From Chrysomallon squamiferum (Eukaryota > Mollusca > Gastropoda > Neomphalida > Peltospiridae), in contig CM022669.1 in assembly GCA_012295275.1 (NCBI GenBank), positions 19,178,591 to 19,236,090 on the forward strand: a stretch of DNA of 57,500 nucleotides. The letters are read 5' to 3'. The position numbers and the translations under genes are program-made. The number at the start of each line of letters is the position of its first letter. The stretch's first letter is position 1. The notes under the pieces are model-generated. The model was not told the DNA's origin and made no database searches. It worked only from the letters and a program-made list of their open reading frames with translations. Of this stretch, positions 17,292 through 30,655 are shown piece after piece.

Positions 17292-18920
17292 ACACACACA
17301 CACAATACACAATCATTTACATACTAGAACATACAGAATAATACATGTCGTATCTGAAATTAATATAAAAGGTACAAAAGCATTTTGTCAGGCGATACTG
17401 TTAACTAGTCTGGTGAATTTATGAAATCAGGATAAATTATAGGATGGAAATAAATAAAATGTAACACAAAAAATATAAAACAAATAACCATAACGATGTT
17501 TCTAAACAGTCTAGTTATTTATTGTTTGTCGTTTTTACAATTGGATCCTTAGAGTTTGAAATAGCAGGACTTATCTTCTAGCACTGAAAACGGATATTTT
17601 TACAATTGTTTTTGCCTTTTTGATTATTTATTTATTTATTTATTATTTAAAAAAAATATATATATATTTATTATTATTATTTTTTATATAGCTCACTTTT
17701 TCTTAGTATATTCAAATTCCTACTGAAATGTTAAATTATGGTTAGGAAATAAACATTTAACATAAATAAAACAAAACGATTTTATTTCTGTTAAAACTTT
17801 GAGAAAAAATATTATTAAACGTTTGATAATTATTACAGTCTTCTACTAAGAGTCTGCTGAATATGAACTGTCTTGCACAGATTATGGATGAAATATACCC
17901 AGTTCTAGTACTTAACTGTTCTTGTTTTGTTTAATAAATAAATGTAATAGATAATTTTAAAACTCGAAGTATCGTCTAGAATTATTTGGTATTATTATTA
18001 TTATTGTTATTATTATCATTATGATTATTGTTATTATTATTATCATCATCATCACCATAATCATCATCATTATTATTATGATTATCATTATCATCATCTT
18101 CATTATTATTATCATATTATTGTCATTATCATCATTATTATCAATATCATTATTATTATTATTATCATCATCATAATTATCATTATTATCATTATTATCA
18201 TTATCATTATTATTATTAAATATGAAAGTTCTACTTTTGATTGCTCTTATTATTCTAGTTCCAAATGTCATATTCCATATGAAATATAACAAATATAGAG
18301 AACATTTTAATGATGTTAAATAATTTGTAGAGACAGGATTATGGCTTCGAACGTAAACCGTGTCAAATATGTCTCTGGCCCCTAACAGTGCAGCCATCTA
18401 CCTGAAAGTGTAACTGTTTTCCCTATCAATTACATTAGTAACATTACTTGCCACTTTGTCCATTCGAGGTGAGAATCGAAGTCTTTTTTTCGAATGTATC
18501 GTTTTAAGGTGGATCTCAATGATGGATAAAAACTTCTGATGTGTATTTTTTACTTATTTATTAATCATTATTAATAATATTGTCATTATTGTTGTTATTA
18601 TTTATATTATTGTTGTTGTTGTTAATAAACAATAAAAGTATGTATTTTGATAATATATATATATAAACTGTTGTGCAAAAACATCGGTCCCTCAAATAAT
18701 TTCCTTGTTAAAAATAAAGTACATAAAAGAAATGAACTTTCGTAAATGTAATATCAACAAAGGATAACATTATTTTTTACTTTCATAAAATATGTCAAAT
18801 ATCAAATAACTACCAGACTGTTGGAAATTGTTTTTATTTTTGTATTAAATCTGCTTTATATAAGACAGACGTAGTGTGATTGCAGAGAAGCAGAAACAAG
18901 GAAAAAATAAAAACGTAAGG
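16890..18920. other. Intergenic region between copies 4 and 5
   Basis: AT-rich. Contains (CA)n at about 17261-17303, a TTA/TCA trinucleotide tract at about 17990-18215 and the decayed exon relics listed separately. There is no TTAGGG-like array here. No intact gene seen. Confidence 0.65.
18222..18290 (+). pseudogene. Decayed exon 2 relic of the peptide family
   Basis: Begins ATGAAAGTTCTACTTTTGAT and continues TGCTCTTATTATTCTAG, closely matching the signal-peptide end of exon 2 (ATGAAGGTTCTAATTTTGAT in intact copies). It then diverges so that the WRIRR segment is lost. A further fragment with TATGTCTCTGGCC near 18367-18390 resembles the antisense of an exon 3. No functional gene remains. Confidence 0.6.
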
Positions 18921-19486
18921 TAGATTTAAAATTATTATTTTATTGAGCAGATTTCACAGAATTTTCAACAATCATGTTATAAACGTTCTTGTTAACTCTC
19001 CGCTTTTTTCATCTCCTGTCTGAAATATAAATCGTTGGAGGCAGTTATTAAAATGTAAATATGATATACTTGATTCTTATACTCGATATACGTTTACTTA
19101 AATCAAATGATTTTTCGTCACTAGTCAAATAAAATGATAATAAAATAGTTTTAAACTGATAATATATTATAATTACGTTAGTCTATAATAAAGTTCATGC
19201 TCAAACAGTCTGATGCATCCTATGATACAGTGAACAACAAAAGAAAACATAAACTTAGAAAATCTTTAACATTTATAAGCATAACTTGATTTTAACAACC
19301 GTTAAAAAAATAAAAAAAAAAAAAAAAAAACAACAAAAAACCAACAAAAAGAAATTCAACAAAGTGTATGTTAATTTAAAAAATAAGTATGTTTACATTT
19401 GTTAAAAATTTTAAAATAAATCTTTACATTCTTACATATTTAAAATAGAAATTTTAAAACTGAGAAAAGATTTAAAACTTACTGAT

Positions 19487-20536
19487 TTATTGGAGATTCT
19501 GGAAAACACTGTTAACAAGATCGTCATCTGAAAAAATAATTTCAGTTAAACTTTTCATACATATTTTCTATAATACAAATCAATTTTAGACTTAAATAAG
19601 ACCAAAACAGCGAGAACAAATAAAAAATAGTAAATATAATCATTTAATAAATAATTTAAATAAAATAAACAAACCAAATAAAAATGCATAGTTATAAATT
19701 TTGATTTAAAACAGTATATAGGTTCTGACAGTAAAACAGCAAAATCGAACAAAGCGAGAATTTCAACAGTGAAAAGAATGAAACATTAAATTTACATTTC
19801 TCAAGGGAATCAGACTATGTTCTAGGTTTTTTGTTGCCATTTAAAGTATTCAGACAAGAATATAATCACTGAACATATATTTTTCTAAATTTTAAAAGCT
19901 TTCAGATGTGACATATGTGTGTTTTTATTAATACCATACCTTCAGCATTACTCAACAAATCTCTGACCTCCCTTACTGACATAGAGTCTTCAAGTTCAAC
20001 ATCAACATCCCGAACAGCAAAAACTGAAACCAAATACACGTTATTTAACAAACACTTCTAGAGCAGAAAAATAACAAGGCTGTATTTTTATATCATAATT
20101 AATTAACAGCTTCGGTTCAGTTTGAGAAAGGTAATAATTCATCACAATAAATAAATGAAAAAATATTATTTCGGATAATTTTGATGATCTCTTCATTTTC
20201 TCTCTTATTCTTAGAATAATAATTAGAAAATATATATATTTTTCACCATACATATAATCAGTTGAATATTAAATTATTATTATTATAATAAAATCGAAAA
20301 TATTTTTAACATAATTTATAGATTTACAGTATTAGTAAATACCTAATTACTATGTTTTTCTGATAATAATAATTTCACAACGTGTTCAACAAACCATTTT
20401 CAGTTGGCATGTTCTTCTTCCTGAAAACATGACCAAGAGTTCGGCCAGCTCGGCTTAAAGCTCTTCGGATACGCCATGATGACGTCATTTCCGGGGCCAG
20501 GAGCACAACAAGAGCAATCAAAATTAGAACCTTCAT
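19487..20536 (-). CDS. Copy 5: cationic peptide precursor, type B pro-region
   Basis: Coding exons 20395-20536, 19940-20023 and 19483-19527 (stop read at 19489-19487) give 88 residues. Mature variant is Leu27/Gly35, the commonest. Exon 3 is the type B form ending DLLSNAE, and exon 4 reads DDDLVNSVFQNLQ. The 5' UTR exon ends at 20828, the 3' UTR exon starts at 19019, and AATAAA on - lies at 18939-18944. A conserved open stretch in the 3' exon (VYNMIVENSVKSA) lies out of frame with the main product here. Confidence 0.87.
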
Positions 20537-20827
20537 CTAAATTGCAAATAAAACATTAATATAATATCGTTATTAATAGTCTCTTTATAAATGTAAATCG
20601 GATACCTTGACAAAGATACTGACGCATAGGGCGTGAATACAGCCCATAATCTGACAGACAGAATAACAAAGTGTTTCATAAAATGTAAAGAATGACGAAT
20701 GAAGGTTCAACACTCACAGAGGTCTTTAAAACAACAACTGAGTAATAGAGTTGCGTTCTAATTAATCAAACTTTACATAACGTCTATGTGAATGTAAAAA
20801 TGAACATTACAAAACAAGACAACTTAC

Positions 20828-21267
20828 CTTGAATGAACGATGTATAAACAGTCGGTGACAATGATGTTACAAGTGAAAGCTTTTATAGAGAAACTTGTAA
20901 TAATTAAACACCAGTCTGTACTGATCTGTGTGAAAACTTGGTGTTATTTTAAAATAGTTTTCTCACGTACGTGTTGAAACACATGTTCTAAATCAGAAAA
21001 TATTTGTATGTTTAAAACACAGCGATATTAACATTATAGCGATACACTGCCGTTTCGTTGTATTTCAGTCTACTGAACTTCAACGTGAGAAAACCTGTTT
21101 CAGTTACCAGATACATTTCAACAGGTACGTGAGAAAACTATTTTAAAATAACACCAACTTATCACACAAATCAGTGCAGACTGGCGTTTAATTATTACAA
21201 GTTTCTCTATAAAAGCTTTCACTTGAAACATCATTTTCACCGACTGTTTATACATCGCTCATTCAAG
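20828..21267. promoter_or_regulatory. Divergent palindromic promoter of copies 5 and 6
   Basis: TATA boxes at 20880-20887 (-) and 21208-21215 (+), about 321 bp apart. Inverted arms have CACGTACGTG at about 20964-20973 and matching AAATAACACCAA/TTGGTGTTATTT sequences. Leaders CGACTGTTTATACATCG are conserved on both strands. Confidence 0.85.
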
Positions 21268-21718
21268 GTAAGTTGTCTTGTTTTCTCTTGTTTTGCTGTG
21301 GGAATCACCTACTCAGAATCTAACGACAGACTGGTGGTGGTGGTGGTGGGGGAGATACAAAATTCTGCTATTTAATTTTTATGAAAAATACAAAATTCTG
21401 CTATTTAATTTTTATAGTTATATTTATATATTTTTCCATTGTGCCTTCCCATTTCAACAAGTCTTCAATATAATACACTCTTTAAAATCTAAATGGACGA
21501 AATAAATAGAATTGATGTTCTCATTTAGCTGTAAATATTGTAGTTACTGCTGCGGTTTTTGTTATTTTTATTATTGCTTACTGAAAACATTAAGATATCT
21601 CATTATTCTATTTCTTTTGTTATGATATCAAATTGAAATGAATTACTACTACTACTACTTTTACTATAGTACTGGTATTTTGATGATGCTGCTACCGTTA
21701 TTTATTTATTTATTTTAG

Positions 21719-22762
21719 ATGAAGGTTCTAATTTTGATTGCTCTTGTTGTTCTCCTCGCCCCGGAAATGACGTCATCATGGCGTATCCGAAGAGCTTTAA
21801 GCAGAGCTGGCCGAACTCTTGGTCATGTTTTCAGGAAGAAAACATGCCAACTGAAAATGGTTTGTTGAACACTTTTATCAGAAAAACAGTTATATCGTAA
21901 ATACGTCATTTATATCAAAGAATGGAAACCAGTGTGAAAGAAATGTTTACAGTAAATTAATTTCGGAAAATATTATAATAATTTAATTTAATTTTATCAA
22001 ATCTATTAAAACACTTAACACATGTTTTAAACGTTTACTATGTTTTATTTCAGTTGTTACTCGCAGTGTTGATGTTGAACTTGATGACAACATGTTAGTG
22101 AGAGAGGCCAGGGAAATCTTGGATGATTCTGATGGTGAGAAAATATTTTCAAATAGCTGAGGAATTTCTGTTTATTTAGGAAATAAAATATGTTTCCAAA
22201 CATTTGTGGTAAATTTTCTATTTTTTTATTAATGGTAAAAAAGAACATCTACATCATCGACATTGCTTTCTTCTTGTTCTTATTTTTATTCTTCTTGGAA
22301 TAACTAAATTTATCATCGACATCTTCTCGTGGTTCTACTTCTTAGTCTTCCCTTCAGGTTTTAAATACTTCGGATTAATGTTAATTGTTAGTAAAATCAT
22401 TTGAAAGGTTTCGATGGGTTTCCCCCAGAATTATAATCTAGAATTGCATTATAGTGACTGGAATCAATGTACACTTTCCAGTTCGAAAACCATTTAGATC
22501 AGTCATTCTCTTCTTTAAAATAATGAGGAATGACCAAAAAAAGTATGTTTTTGAATTTACTGTTTCCTGTAGGTAGAAAAGATAAGAAAACAGTATTGTT
22601 CGACAGATCGTTAGACTCTGTCTGGAAACGATGCGTTGTAAATGAAAACAGAAAACATCTATTTATGTTTTGATATGAGAAAAACAAAGTCAAATTTTAA
22701 TTTATATTCTAATTTCAGATGATGACGTCGTCTCCTTCAATGAGTTCCAACAACTACAGTAA
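21719..22762 (+). pseudogene. Copy 6: type A precursor with a one-base deletion
   Basis: Exons 21719-21859, 22054-22134 and 22719-22766 match type A, but exon 2 is 141 nt where all others are 142. One base is missing in the run after TTTTCAGGAAGAA (about 21834-21842). The frame shifts just after the cationic core, and translation would stop at 22096-22098 inside exon 3, so the acidic pro-region is lost. The signal peptide and cationic core (Leu27/Gly35) are still in frame. Splice sites, promoter and AATAAA (23077-23082) are intact. This is a recent pseudogene, a functional precursor without its acidic partner, or an assembly error. Confidence 0.75.
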
Positions 22763-23099
22763 AATTGTAAGTTATAAAAATAAATTTATGTTTTAATTTT
22801 CGTAAAGGCATCGAGTGATTATTTGTTTATTTATTTATTTATTATTCTTGTTGTTGTTAAAAATATTTGTATTTAGGATATCATAATGTGTATTTAGTAT
22901 TTTTAAATATATGTAACGATTTTAGATTTTATTCTTCTTTCTTTAAATAATTTTCATGGATTCTTTAAATGTTTATTTCAGAACGATTCACGAAAAATAT
23001 AACATCAAAGTTACAAGAAGACATCTCAACAAACAAGATGAAAACATCACAAAAGATGTTAAATGTAAAAATACGGAATAAAAATTGTTAAATTAATTT

Positions 23100-25115
23100 T
23101 GTTTTGTTTCCGGTTATTTAAACCTTATAATCTTTGCTAGATAATATATACGTGATGAAAAGTGAAAAGAGAATTTGATTTGTAATACAGTTATATGAAG
23201 AAAAAACATGCATTCATCCATTCTCACAGACAGATACATTCACACATAACTCATATGTATACATATATACATAAATACGTACATTCAAACGAACACACAT
23301 TTATTCACACACAGAATATACACAGTAAATAGGAGTAGGATGGTAAAACAGATAATAAAGTGTTTTGTCAGTTGATGCTGTTAATTAACCACGTAGTCTG
23401 GTCAATTTATCACATTTGAACAGATGATAGAATGGATTGATATAAATGAATTAAAATATAAAATCAAAATCAAATAAACAGATGTCAGTAAATATTTTAA
23501 TCATTTATTCTTTGTCACTTTTGTTTAAAATAACAGGACTTAACCTCGAACCCTGGAAACGGATCTTATTCACACTCGTTATAAATTTATTTAAAAATTA
23601 AAACGCACCTTTTCTTAATTCGTTATTTTCAAATTCCAAGGAAAATGGTAAATTACAGACATTTATTGTTAGGAAGTAAATTTTACTAATAAACAACAAG
23701 AACAACAAAATTATTGCATTTCTCATAACATAATGAAGAACATATTATCAAACGTTTGATAATAATTACAGTCTCCTCAGCAGAATCTACTAAATATAAG
23801 ATGTCACAGAAAGATGTCAGCTGAGAGATATGACGTTCTAGTACGTAATTGTTCTTACTTTATTTAATTAGTTTTGAGCTGTGGCTTCATAACATTTCAG
23901 CAAGTGAGAAACATAATATACAATTCGAACTAGCGTTTAGCTTTTATTATTATTATTATTATTATTATGATCATCATCATCATCATCATTATCATCATCA
24001 TTATTATCATCATCATCATCATAATCATTATTATTATAAGTGAAAATTCAAATTTTGATTGCTCTTTGATATCCAAGCCCCGAATGTCACATTCCACGTC
24101 CATTACACACAAAAACACCCCAAAACAGACAACAAAACCCACAACAGAAATATACAGAAATACACCCAAATTTAACCATTGAAAGAATTGTGAGAAAATG
24201 TTAAGAATTTTAAACAAAATATTATTATTATTATTATTACTATTATTATTATTAAGAAAGACATTGATAACAGTTGCATTTATTATTATAATATCTAAAA
24301 CAATTTGATCAAAACCAATTTTCACTTTTACAATCATCTCAACTTTCTGTAAGCTCTATCGCAAAAGGCTTGTAAAACAAAATATCATATTCCATATAGA
24401 ATCTTTCGAAACGTATTCTTTACATTTCATTATAACATATCAAAATCATTAACAGCACCAAGCAAATTTCTGCAAAAGCTATTTACTTTTTTACATGTGT
24501 GAGAAGGACTTTACAGAATGTTTATTGTCAGTGGCAGATATAGATAGATTTATTCATTGATTTCATTTATACCAAAAGTTATCAATATTTCAAAGCCAAA
24601 TGTCTACAAATGACGGCAAAAATTATATATATATATATATATATATAATAATAAATAAATAAAAATCGGTACACTAGTATTATGAAAACATTTATAAATA
24701 TTTACCGTTCAAACTTTTTCGAACCAATTTATTTCATAGGTGTTTATTCTTTTTGTCGAATTGTATATTTAAATCCGTGTGAGCTTCTGTTGGTGTGTTA
24801 TGTATGTGTGTCCTCATTTGAAGAAATAAATAGGTAAAATTTATTCAAATGTATCTGAATTTTCGTAAATATAGGGGAGAACAAATGATAATTTTATTAT
24901 ATATAAGACATTTGTTTTACTTTGTACCAGTGTTTTTTACTATTTCATTTTATTTCTAATTTTTTTTTTTTTTTTTTTTTTTTCAATTTCATGGAAAATG
25001 ATACACATCTATTTTCAGTCTGCTTAAAATGTGCGTTTGATATTTTCACTTTTGGAGTCATTCATAAAGACAGATATAATGTTATTGCAGAGAAACATTA
25101 AAACAAATAACAACG
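23100..25115. other. Intergenic region between copies 6 and 7
   Basis: AT-rich. (ATT)n/(ATC)n tract at about 23945-24038, (ATT)n at about 24220-24255, (TA)n near 24626-24646 and poly-T at about 24961-24983. A segment near 24380-24540 (CATATAGAAT ... TTTACAGAATGTTT) recurs before copies 9 and 11. No intact gene seen. Confidence 0.65.
24039..24100 (+). pseudogene. Second decayed exon 2 relic
   Basis: AGTGAAAATTCAAATTTTGA followed by TTGCTCTTTGATATCC and CCCCGAATGTCAC resembles exon 2 with its start ATG changed to GTG and an in-frame TGA. It occupies the same position relative to the neighbouring copies as the relic at 18222, so both probably descend from one ancestral unit. Confidence 0.55.
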
Positions 25116-25500
25116 TAAATTTGAAATTGAATTTTTTATTAAGCAGATTTCAAAGAATTTTCCACAATCATGTTATACACGTTGTACATCTGTCTGAAAT
25201 ATAAATTTTTAGAAATAGTTTTTAAACGTTGTATTAAATTAATAATATATTGTGATTGGGCGAGTCTATGAATTTTGATGGATTTCCCAATGCAGTGATT
25301 AACAAAGAAAACACTTATAAACAGAGAAGGCATGATTTTAACCAGAGTAAAAAAAAAAAAAAGATTAACGATGTCAATTGTAATTTTCAAAATAAGTATG
25401 TTTACATATTTTACATATTTTAAAATAAATCTTTACATTCTTTTATATTTTAAAAAGAAATTTATTTAAATTGATAAAAACTGATTTAAAACTTACTGGT

Positions 25501-25628
25501 TTATAATAGACTCTGGAAAACGTTGTTAACAAGATCGTCATCTGAAATTATATATATATTAACAATATATACATCAGTTCTAGAGTTAAATATATTTGAA
25601 AGCAGAAATAAAAAAATAAAAATAGTAA

Positions 25629-25664
<36 letters not shown>

Positions 25665-26416
25665 CAACAACAACAACAACAACAACAATAAAATTGCAAA
25701 ACGGAACATACGCGAATATGAACAGTGAAAAGAATGAGAAATTAAATTTACATTTCTAAAGAGGATTAGACTATATATTCAAAATATCAAAACGAATAAA
25801 TAATCATTAAAGAAGTATTTTACAAAATTTAAACAGTTAACTAAAGTCACAGATGTGTGTTTTATTAATACCATACCTTCAGCATCACTCAACAAATCTC
25901 TGACCTCCCTTACTGACATAGAGTCTTCAAGTTCAACATCAACATCCCGAACAGCAAAAACTGAAACCAAATACACGTTATTTAACTAACACTTCTATAA
26001 AGTGACAGACAAGAAAAACAACAACACTCTCCTATTATATTACTATTAATTAATATTTCCGTTCAGCTTGACAAACATTTTATCACGTTTTTGTTATGTT
26101 TTATTACATATATATTAATATAATCAGTTTTAAATTTTATTGGTTAGTATGCAATCCAAACATAAACTGCTCTATATTACAATTGAATTCATTTTTTCCT
26201 TTATTTCAGATTTTAGTATTCAGTTCCATTCTTATTCTTACAATAAAATAATGTTTAAAAAGTGTTTTGCAAACCATTTTCAGTTGGCATGTTCTTCTTC
26301 CTGAAAACATGACCAAGAGTTCGGCCAGCTCGGCTTAAAGCTCTCCTTATACGCCATGATGACGTCATTTCCGGGGCCAGGAGAACAACAAGAGCAATCA
26401 AAATTAGAACCTTCAT
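25501..26416 (-). CDS. Copy 7: cationic peptide precursor, type B, altered tail
   Basis: Coding exons 26275-26416, 25877-25960 and 25497-25541 (stop read at 25503-25501) give 88 residues. Mature variant is Leu27/Gly35. Exon 3 ends DLLSDAE instead of DLLSNAE. Exon 4 ends VFQSLL rather than VFQNLQ. The 3' UTR exon (from 25193) lacks the purine-rich block seen in the other B copies, so the tail is shortened. The gene otherwise looks functional. Confidence 0.86.
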
Positions 26417-26723
26417 CTAAAATAATTAAATGAGCAAATAATAACAAGAAAGATAGAAAATACAACATTTCTATAATATCCTTACTAATAATTTCCATAT
26501 AAATGTAAATCAGTGACATTGATGAAGATATTGGTGCAAAAAGCATGACTATAGACCAAAGGGTTTAACAGAATAACAATGTGTTTCAACATTTACAAGT
26601 ATCTTTTAATCAAAAAGTATATCAATAAACAAATCTGAAAAATACACCTGCTCTTCTAAATAATCAAACTTGACATATCTTCGTGAATGTAAAAGCAAAA
26701 CTAGAGAAAACAAGAAAACTTAC

Positions 26724-27181
26724 CTTGTATGAACGATGTATAAACAGTCGGTGACAATGGTGTTTCAAGTGAAAGCTTTTATAGAGAAACTTGTAATAAT
26801 TAAACACCAGTCTGCACTGATTTGTGTGATAAGTTAAAATAGTCTTCGCACGTGCACGATGAAATTAGGTAGTCTTCATATGTTGAAAGTCAGCGGTATT
26901 AACATTACAGCGATAAACTGCGTTCTCGTTGAGTTAGCATCATCAGAATTATTATTAACAGACTGTATTTCTATTACACCAGTGTACTGAACTCCAGCGT
27001 GAGAAAACCTGTTTCATTTTCCAGATACATTTTAACACGTTCGTGAGAAAACGATTTTAAAATAACACCAAGTTATCATACAAATCAGTGCAGACTGGTG
27101 TTTAATTATTATAAATTTCTCTATAAAAGCTTTCACTTGAAACATCATTGTCACCGACTGTTTATACATCGTTCATACAAG
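26724..27181. promoter_or_regulatory. Divergent palindromic promoter of copies 7 and 8
   Basis: TATA boxes at 26776-26783 (-) and 27122-27129 (+), about 339 bp apart. The left arm is partly shortened: the GTGTTATT block seen in other copies is missing at about 26836. The right arm keeps AAAATAACACCAAGTTATC. Confidence 0.83.
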
Positions 27182-27435
27182 GTAAGTTGTCTTGTTTTGT
27201 ATTTCTTGTTTTAAACATAATAATTAAATACGCTCAATGTAACATTGTCGTAAATCTTGGCAAACGACTATCTTTATGGGAGTGACCTACTTAGAACCTA
27301 CAGATAAATTGTGGAGAAAACATTTAAAAGCTAGAACATAGTCCAACTATCAACAATAAAATGGACGAAATGCTATACAAATTGCAGCCGTTGTTGTTGT
27401 TGTTTCATTGTAGTCATTATTATTATTATTATTAT

Positions 27436-27482
<47 letters not shown>

Positions 27483-27556
27483 ATGTTACTGCTGATGTTG
27501 TTTTGGTCATGTTTGTATTAGTGTTTTGTTGATGCGACTGTCGTTATTTATTTTAG

Positions 27557-28676
27557 ATGAAGGTTCTAATTCTGATTGCTCTTGTTGTTCTCCTCGCCCC
27601 GGAAATGACGTCATCATGGCGTATCCGAAGAGCTATAAGCAGAGCTGGCCGAACTCTTAGTCATGTTTTCAGGAAGAAGAACATGCCAACTGAAAATGGT
27701 TTGTTGAACACATTATCAAATTATTATTATCAGAAAAGCACAGTAATTAGGTTGTTAGTTATATCTCAAATATATAAACTATATTAAAATATGGAAATTA
27801 GTCTGAAATTTTTTTTTTTTTTTTTTACTGTAAATTAATTACACGCTTTGGATAACATTACATGATTTAATATAATCTGATGACATAAATATCTGATATC
27901 TTCAAAGTTATGCAAACTGCGAAACACACACACACATACACACATGCACACACACTTAGCATATATGATTTAGCTGTGGTCTTCATTTCAGATGTTGTTA
28001 CTCGCAGTGTTGATGTTGAACTTGATGACAACATGTTAGTGAGAGAGGCCAAAGAAATCTTGGATGATTCTGATGGTGAGAAAATAATTTTCTATTTTAA
28101 TAGGAAAAAAAAAATAGAACATCTACATGGTCGTCATTGTCTTCTTCTTCTTCGAACAACTAGATTTATCATCGTTGTTCTGCTTCTCATTCTTTGTTTC
28201 TTGTTCTTGTTTTAAAAATGTGTACTTTTGTTTAATGTCAGTTATTAGAAACACAATTTTAACATTTTCGATGTTTTCATTTTCTACAGTATTACAATCT
28301 AGGATTGCGTGACAATGATTGAAACCAATGACAAACCTTTTAGAACTAAAGACAAATAATCTTTTTTAACTTATTTATTTATTTATTTTTTTAAAGAATG
28401 ACAAAATGAGACACAACACTTAACATAGCATAAGCCACAGCTATCAATTAGCACAATCGACTATTTTGCATTCAATCTTTTTCGTAGTCAGGAAAGGTAA
28501 CAAAACAGTGTTTGTTCTACGGTTAGTTACACACTGGTAGGACACGATGCATAGCAAATAAAAACAAAAACCATCTGTGTATGTGTTTAATGAGAACAAT
28601 AAACAAAATTTTAATTTATATTCTAATTTCAGATGATGACGTCGTTTCCTTCAATGAGTTCCAACAAATACAGTAA
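27557..28676 (+). CDS. Copy 8: cationic peptide precursor, type A pro-region
   Basis: Coding exons 27557-27698, 27992-28075 and 28633-28680 (TAA at 28674-28676) give 89 residues. Mature variant is Ile27/Ser35. Exon 3 is the longer 84-nt form, with REAKEILDDSD. Exon 4 ends NEFQQIQ. The 3' UTR exon begins at 28882, with AATAAA at 28977-28982. Intron 1 holds (ATT)n and (GTA)n at about 27416-27482. The whole gene and its downstream flank are nearly the same as copy 10, so they are a recent duplication. Confidence 0.88.
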
Positions 28677-29214
28677 AATTGTAAGATACAAAATTTTTGT
28701 TTTAATTTTCGTAAAATCAGTAATTTATTCTTTTTCCTTTTTTTTTATTAATAGTATATTTTTATTTTTTTTTTATTAATGATATATCTAGAGTATCACA
28801 ATTTATATTTACTACTTTTAAATGTTTATAATGGTTTTATCTGAAAATATTTTAATAGATTCTCTGTTATATTTATTTCAGAATGACAGGTAAAACATAC
28901 AACATCAAAGTTATATGAGGACGTCTGAAGAAACAAGATGAAAACATCACAAAAGGTGTTAAATATAAATATACTGAATAAAAACTGTTAAACTAACTTT
29001 ATTTTGTTTGTATTTATTTATACGTTATTTTTTCTGCTATGTAAATATACATGCAGAAAACAGAAGAGTGCGAGAATTTGATTTATTATATAAAAGCTAT
29101 TGAATTATGACTGAAAAAAAGAAATATGAAAAAGTAAGTCAAGATTTGAAATATAATACTTCGATGATGATGATGATGATGGTAATAATAATAACAATAA
29201 TAATAATAATAGTA

Positions 29215-29274
<60 letters not shown>

Positions 29275-29474
29275 TAATTATAATAATAATAATTGCCTCG
29301 CATTATTTTTATGTTTTCCCAAAGACAATAATTATTTTTAGATAGGTATATACACCATTCATTCACTTTCATCTCATTGGTAAAATTATTTCTTTCTTTA
29401 CCCCAGTCGACGTGAGAACGAACAGTTCTTTCTGATGACATTATTTTTCTGACCTTAGCAATACATACAACAGT

Positions 29475-30205
29475 AAACCTAACCCTAATCTTAACTCTAG
29501 CTTAAGCCTAACACTAATCGTAAACCTATCCATAATGCCAACCATAACCCTAACACCTAACCCTAATATTAATACTAATAATAACCCTAATCGAAACCCT
29601 AATCTTAACTTTAACTCTCACCGTAATCCTAGCGCTAAATCTTATCCTAACCATAACCCTTACCCTCACCCTAATTCTATCTTTAATGCTAACCCTAGGT
29701 TAAACTTGACTCGAACATAACCCCTAACCCTGAACCTAACCGTAAGCCTAAATCTATACCTAACACTAATCCTAATCCTAATTCTCACTTTAACACTAAC
29801 CCTAACCCTAGCCGTAAATCTAACTGTAAACCTAATCCTGCTGACAATAACCTTTACCCTAACCCAGACTCTAACCTTTACCCTAACCCAGACTCTAACC
29901 CTAACCGTTAGCTTTACCCTAACCACTTTCCGTAGCCCTAACCTAAATCCTAACCCCATATCTAACGTTTCTCTAATCTTAACACTAAAGCTAACACTAA
30001 CTATAACTTAATTCTAACACTAGCTATAACCGTAAGTCTAACAATTAGTCTAACCATAAGCCCTATTTCAACTATTACACTAACTGTAGCTTAGCCATAA
30101 CATTAAGTATTAGCCTATCCCTAACCTTATCCCAATCCACAATCGTAAACTTGAATATATTCAGAACTATCAGCCTAATCCTAAGCATAACCCTGACCGT
30201 CTCGT
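29475..30205. repeat. Degenerate CCCTAA-like interstitial array
   Basis: About 0.7 kb of imperfect CCCTAA/CCTAAC hexamers on +, that is TTAGGG on -. It sits between an A(+) and a B(-) gene. Relative to those genes it has the same orientation as the array at 11878 once the inverted block is flipped. Confidence 0.9.
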
Positions 30206-30611
30206 AAACAGCTCCATTAGCTACCCAAGTTAACAACATCTTTGGTCATCTTCCCAGACAGAGTGATCATTAACTATTTTTTCGTCTTTATTTTGTTCTG
30301 TTCTCTTTTGCTTCTTCTTCTTCTTTTTCCTCTTTTTTTTTATGTTATTATTCCTTTGTTTTGTTTGTTATTTTTTTAAATTATTAATATCGTTATTATT
30401 ATTGTTGATTATTATTATTATTATTATTATTATTTTTTTTATTTTTTTATGTCTTATTTTTCATTAATTGGATTTATAAATATATTTTTCGAACGAGTCA
30501 AAATCAACTTGCGACCAGTTGGTCGGAACATAACATGGACGAAAGTCTACGACTCTGTAATATGTCTTTCAATAAAATCGAAAATCTTTTCAATCATTAA
30601 TTTTTCCGCTC

Positions 30612-30655
30612 TAAAATCATCCAAACTTTATCTGGCCTCTGCAAGTGTAAAACTG
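30612..30655 (-). pseudogene. Decayed type A exon 3 relic
   Basis: AAATCATCCAAACTTTATCT then GGCCTCTGCAAG on + resembles the antisense of type A exon 3 (AATCATCCAAGATTTCTCTG then GCCTCTCTCAC). A near-identical relic lies at 37062-37105, as expected from duplication of the unit. Too short and degenerate to code. Confidence 0.45.

Noticed and set aside
28127-28312. Open frame MVVIVFFFFEQLDLSS repeated at 34604
   Set aside because: Lies in intron 3 of copies 8 and 10. It is duplicated only because the whole unit is duplicated, with no splice or start context.
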